From: CAYWNA01 sp964459305
GTDB lineage: Bacteria > Planctomycetota > Planctomycetia > Pirellulales > Pirellulaceae
DNA length: 35,698 bases
Direction of reading: 5' to 3'
Assembly (NCBI GenBank): GCA_964459305.1
Contig: CAYWNA010000130.1
Span: 1 to 35,698, forward strand
This document shows positions 35,301 through 35,698 of the stretch, one piece after another (position 1 is the stretch's first letter; each line of letters opens with the position of its first letter). The notes below the pieces were generated by a model. The model was not told the DNA's origin, made no database searches, and was given only the letters and a program-made list of their open reading frames with translations. The translations under genes were made by a program, and so were the position numbers.

Positions 35301-35698
35301 CTACGGGTCGAACACAGGCCGAAGTGGATGCATTGGGCAACCGGGCGACGACGATTTACGATGGAGCCGGCCAGCGCACCAGCACTGTCGACCCAAGCGG
35401 CGGCAGAAACACGTACACGCGTGATTCGGTGGGACAGGTTCTGGAGCATCTGGATCCGTTGGGGCGGGCAACGACCTTCAGTTACGATGCGGCAGGCCGC
35501 GAGACCTCCATTCTGGACGCCCGCGGCATCCGAAGCACCTTGCAGTACGATGCGGCGAACCACGTCTCCGCCCGAGTGTCCACCAACGATGCCACTGTGA
35601 CGTACAGCTACGACGCGGTTGGAAACCGGACGGAAGTCGAGGACGGTCTGCGTGGCCAAAATAGTCGATGGACTTGGGGCGTTTCTCGATCAAACTTG
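32348..35698 (+). CDS. RHS/YD-repeat protein, apparently N-terminally truncated; 3' end beyond window
   Basis: The frame is open from 32300 to the window end; the first ATG is 32348, giving at least 1117 codons. There is no signal peptide and no ribosome binding site. Residues upstream of the ATG (GNQWKDTGTT) and after it (YRYYKEF, then YFEYDVGRRVT, YNSWKYKTTETPP, YSNYAGQTMLRV) match the middle of planctomycete RHS proteins as I recall them, so the N-terminal half seems lost. Two poly-Ser stretches occur (ten Ser from about 32385, eight from about 33050). From 34211 to 35533 there are 21 consecutive YD units of exactly 21 residues (63 bases), with pattern TTVYDxxGRxxAxxDPLGNR. Intact relatives are exported or surface proteins, some with C-terminal toxins; the C-terminus is not visible here. 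Confidence 0.82.
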   Translation, partial: MYRYYKEFPTGSSSSSSSSSSGSGGYLEARLLKYVVNPEAYERLEADPNVTDPLTASDSKVAEYADKYFEYDVGRRVTKEMVNGGSQTYLFSYEESENADGYNSWKYKTTETPPSGAQNVVYSNYAGQTMLRVLKSDSDEWCEFWKYNDSAQVILHANPSAISGYDDTKADLLNETAGSYQYLKNNDGLIHTYEYHACSGYLSAEKIQNGESGTPIKRREYEYLSRPINGSSGSSSSSSSSGGACEPAAWFISKETVYPSDTDQTKKIVTSYSYTFYPDLCQVQQKVTTLPAVPADQGGSGQSDTRREYFDEYGNLTWQMDELGFITRYKYDVVTGAITQIIQDVDTSQVTDEPSGWETPTGGGEHIVTDFEHDDLGRTTQVLGPVHTADVDGTPTSVRSATWTVYDDADHEIRSAVGYGTGAEYDTFTLVNPVSITKFNEAGSVLEEIQATRASTSGKLDPSDTFAQSSYVAWTRREYTQCCLLWSTYEYHTIPESGEGESGTNYEEAEYDYNASRIMNRIGAPDGKITFSVFDVRGNPTKVYVGTDDTGATASDPTGGGATGNNMVLVTESEYDGGTDGGDNYLTEQTQHDQESVARTTTYIYDVRGNGIQVEDPLGNLGTTVYDNLGRPTAVVNPLGERSTTVYDDRGRTLATLDPLGNRVTTVYDAGSQVTGIIDPLGHRNTTVYDSLDRQHASVNPLGERTTSVYNDASETTGVVNPLGARSTTVYDGTGRSTASVDPLGNHATVAYDDAGQQVASIDPLGNRTTTVFDDAGRPTASVDALGSRSTTVYDVAGRTTASIDPLGNTSTNTYDIVNRTRTVVDPLGYRTTQTYDASERQIKTVNARGFVTTNVYDAAGRTKATIDALGNRTTLGYDAAGRKTAVTNALGHTSTNVYDAAGRPSARIDPLGYRTSQTYDAAGQPVAQITPLGHRATTVYDDAGRTTAEVNPLGHRTTFSHDAAGRRIATTDANGNVSTTVYDATGRTQAEVDALGNRATTIYDGAGQRTSTVDPSGGRNTYTRDSVGQVLEHLDPLGRATTFSYDAAGRETSILDARGIRSTLQYDAANHVSARVSTNDATVTYSYDAVGNRTEVEDGLRGQNSRWTWGVSRSNL
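34211..35533 (+). repeat. 21 tandem 63-bp YD-repeat units inside the RHS gene
   Basis: Unit starts recur at 34211 + 63n without any insertion or deletion. The consensus is [ST]TTVYDxAGRxTAxxDPLGNR. The units differ at many bases, so they are old or diversifying rather than recent copies. Diverged units continue on both sides. Confidence 0.9.

Noticed and set aside
34211..35533. CRISPR-like array because of regular 63-bp spacing
   Set aside because: The period is a whole number of codons and encodes YD repeats; there are no identical repeats with unique spacers.
34514..35659. 381-codon minus-strand frame opposite the YD repeats
   Set aside because: Antisense reflection of the repeat; the plus frame has RHS motifs and runs to the window end.
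1..35698. tRNA, rRNA, CRISPR arrays, transposase genes, classic riboswitches
   Set aside because: None was recognised on reading both strands; small structured RNAs could be missed without covariance searches.

Overview
The window looks like a chromosomal scaffold piece from a planctomycete, probably close to Pirellulales. This rests on its gene families rather than on any marker gene. They include Tat-secreted aldo/keto-reductase-like and deacetylase-like proteins, ThuA-like and DUF1080 (3-keto-disaccharide hydrolase fold) proteins and a Gfo/Idh remnant. There are also an ECF sigma/Ser-Thr kinase operon, very large multidomain kinases, many secreted carbohydrate-active proteins, a YD-repeat (RHS) giant, and abundant GC-rich intergenic palindromes. 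A run of exactly 100 N (5033-5132) joins two contigs, so the order of 1-5032 relative to the rest depends on scaffolding.

Layout. 1-1180: 3' part of an isochorismatase-ThuA fusion. 1207-1579: broken Gfo/Idh tail followed by a nested palindrome. 1684-3242: Tat-exported AKR-like protein overlapping by one base a membrane-anchored or secreted tetraheme cytochrome c. 3388-4718: ECF sigma factor overlapping its anti-sigma factor, whose extracytoplasmic tail carries two CxxCH haem-attachment motifs. 5133-9710 (minus): kinase-STAND ATPase-TM-HEAT-FGE fusion, cut at its 3' end by the gap. 9922-12959 (minus): ECF sigma plus Ser/Thr kinase with a Spy/CpxP-like LTxxQ sensor region. 13669-17013 (plus): MFS-spermidine synthase-like fusion and a dimethylarginine dimethylaminohydrolase. 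17010-25326 (minus): tightly packed secreted carbohydrate locus (GH28, GH32-like, small binding protein, 1263-residue TIM-barrel protein with duplicated binding modules). 25812-27332 (minus): Tat-exported NodB-like protein. 27658-32185 (plus): two-lobed esterase, ceramidase-like protein, DUF1080 protein. 32348 to the end: RHS/YD-repeat protein that seems to have lost its N-terminus at a palindromic element.

How it may fit together. Most enzymes are predicted to be exported, consistent with periplasmic degradation of complex glycans. The AKR-like, cytochrome, Gfo/Idh, ThuA and DUF1080 proteins suggest an oxidative sugar route with cytochrome as electron sink (inference). Signalling is through two ECF systems and two transmembrane kinases. 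The most unusual points are the putative haem-binding anti-sigma factor beside a tetraheme cytochrome, and three palindromes that each carry another, unrelated palindrome in their loop, almost on the same centre.
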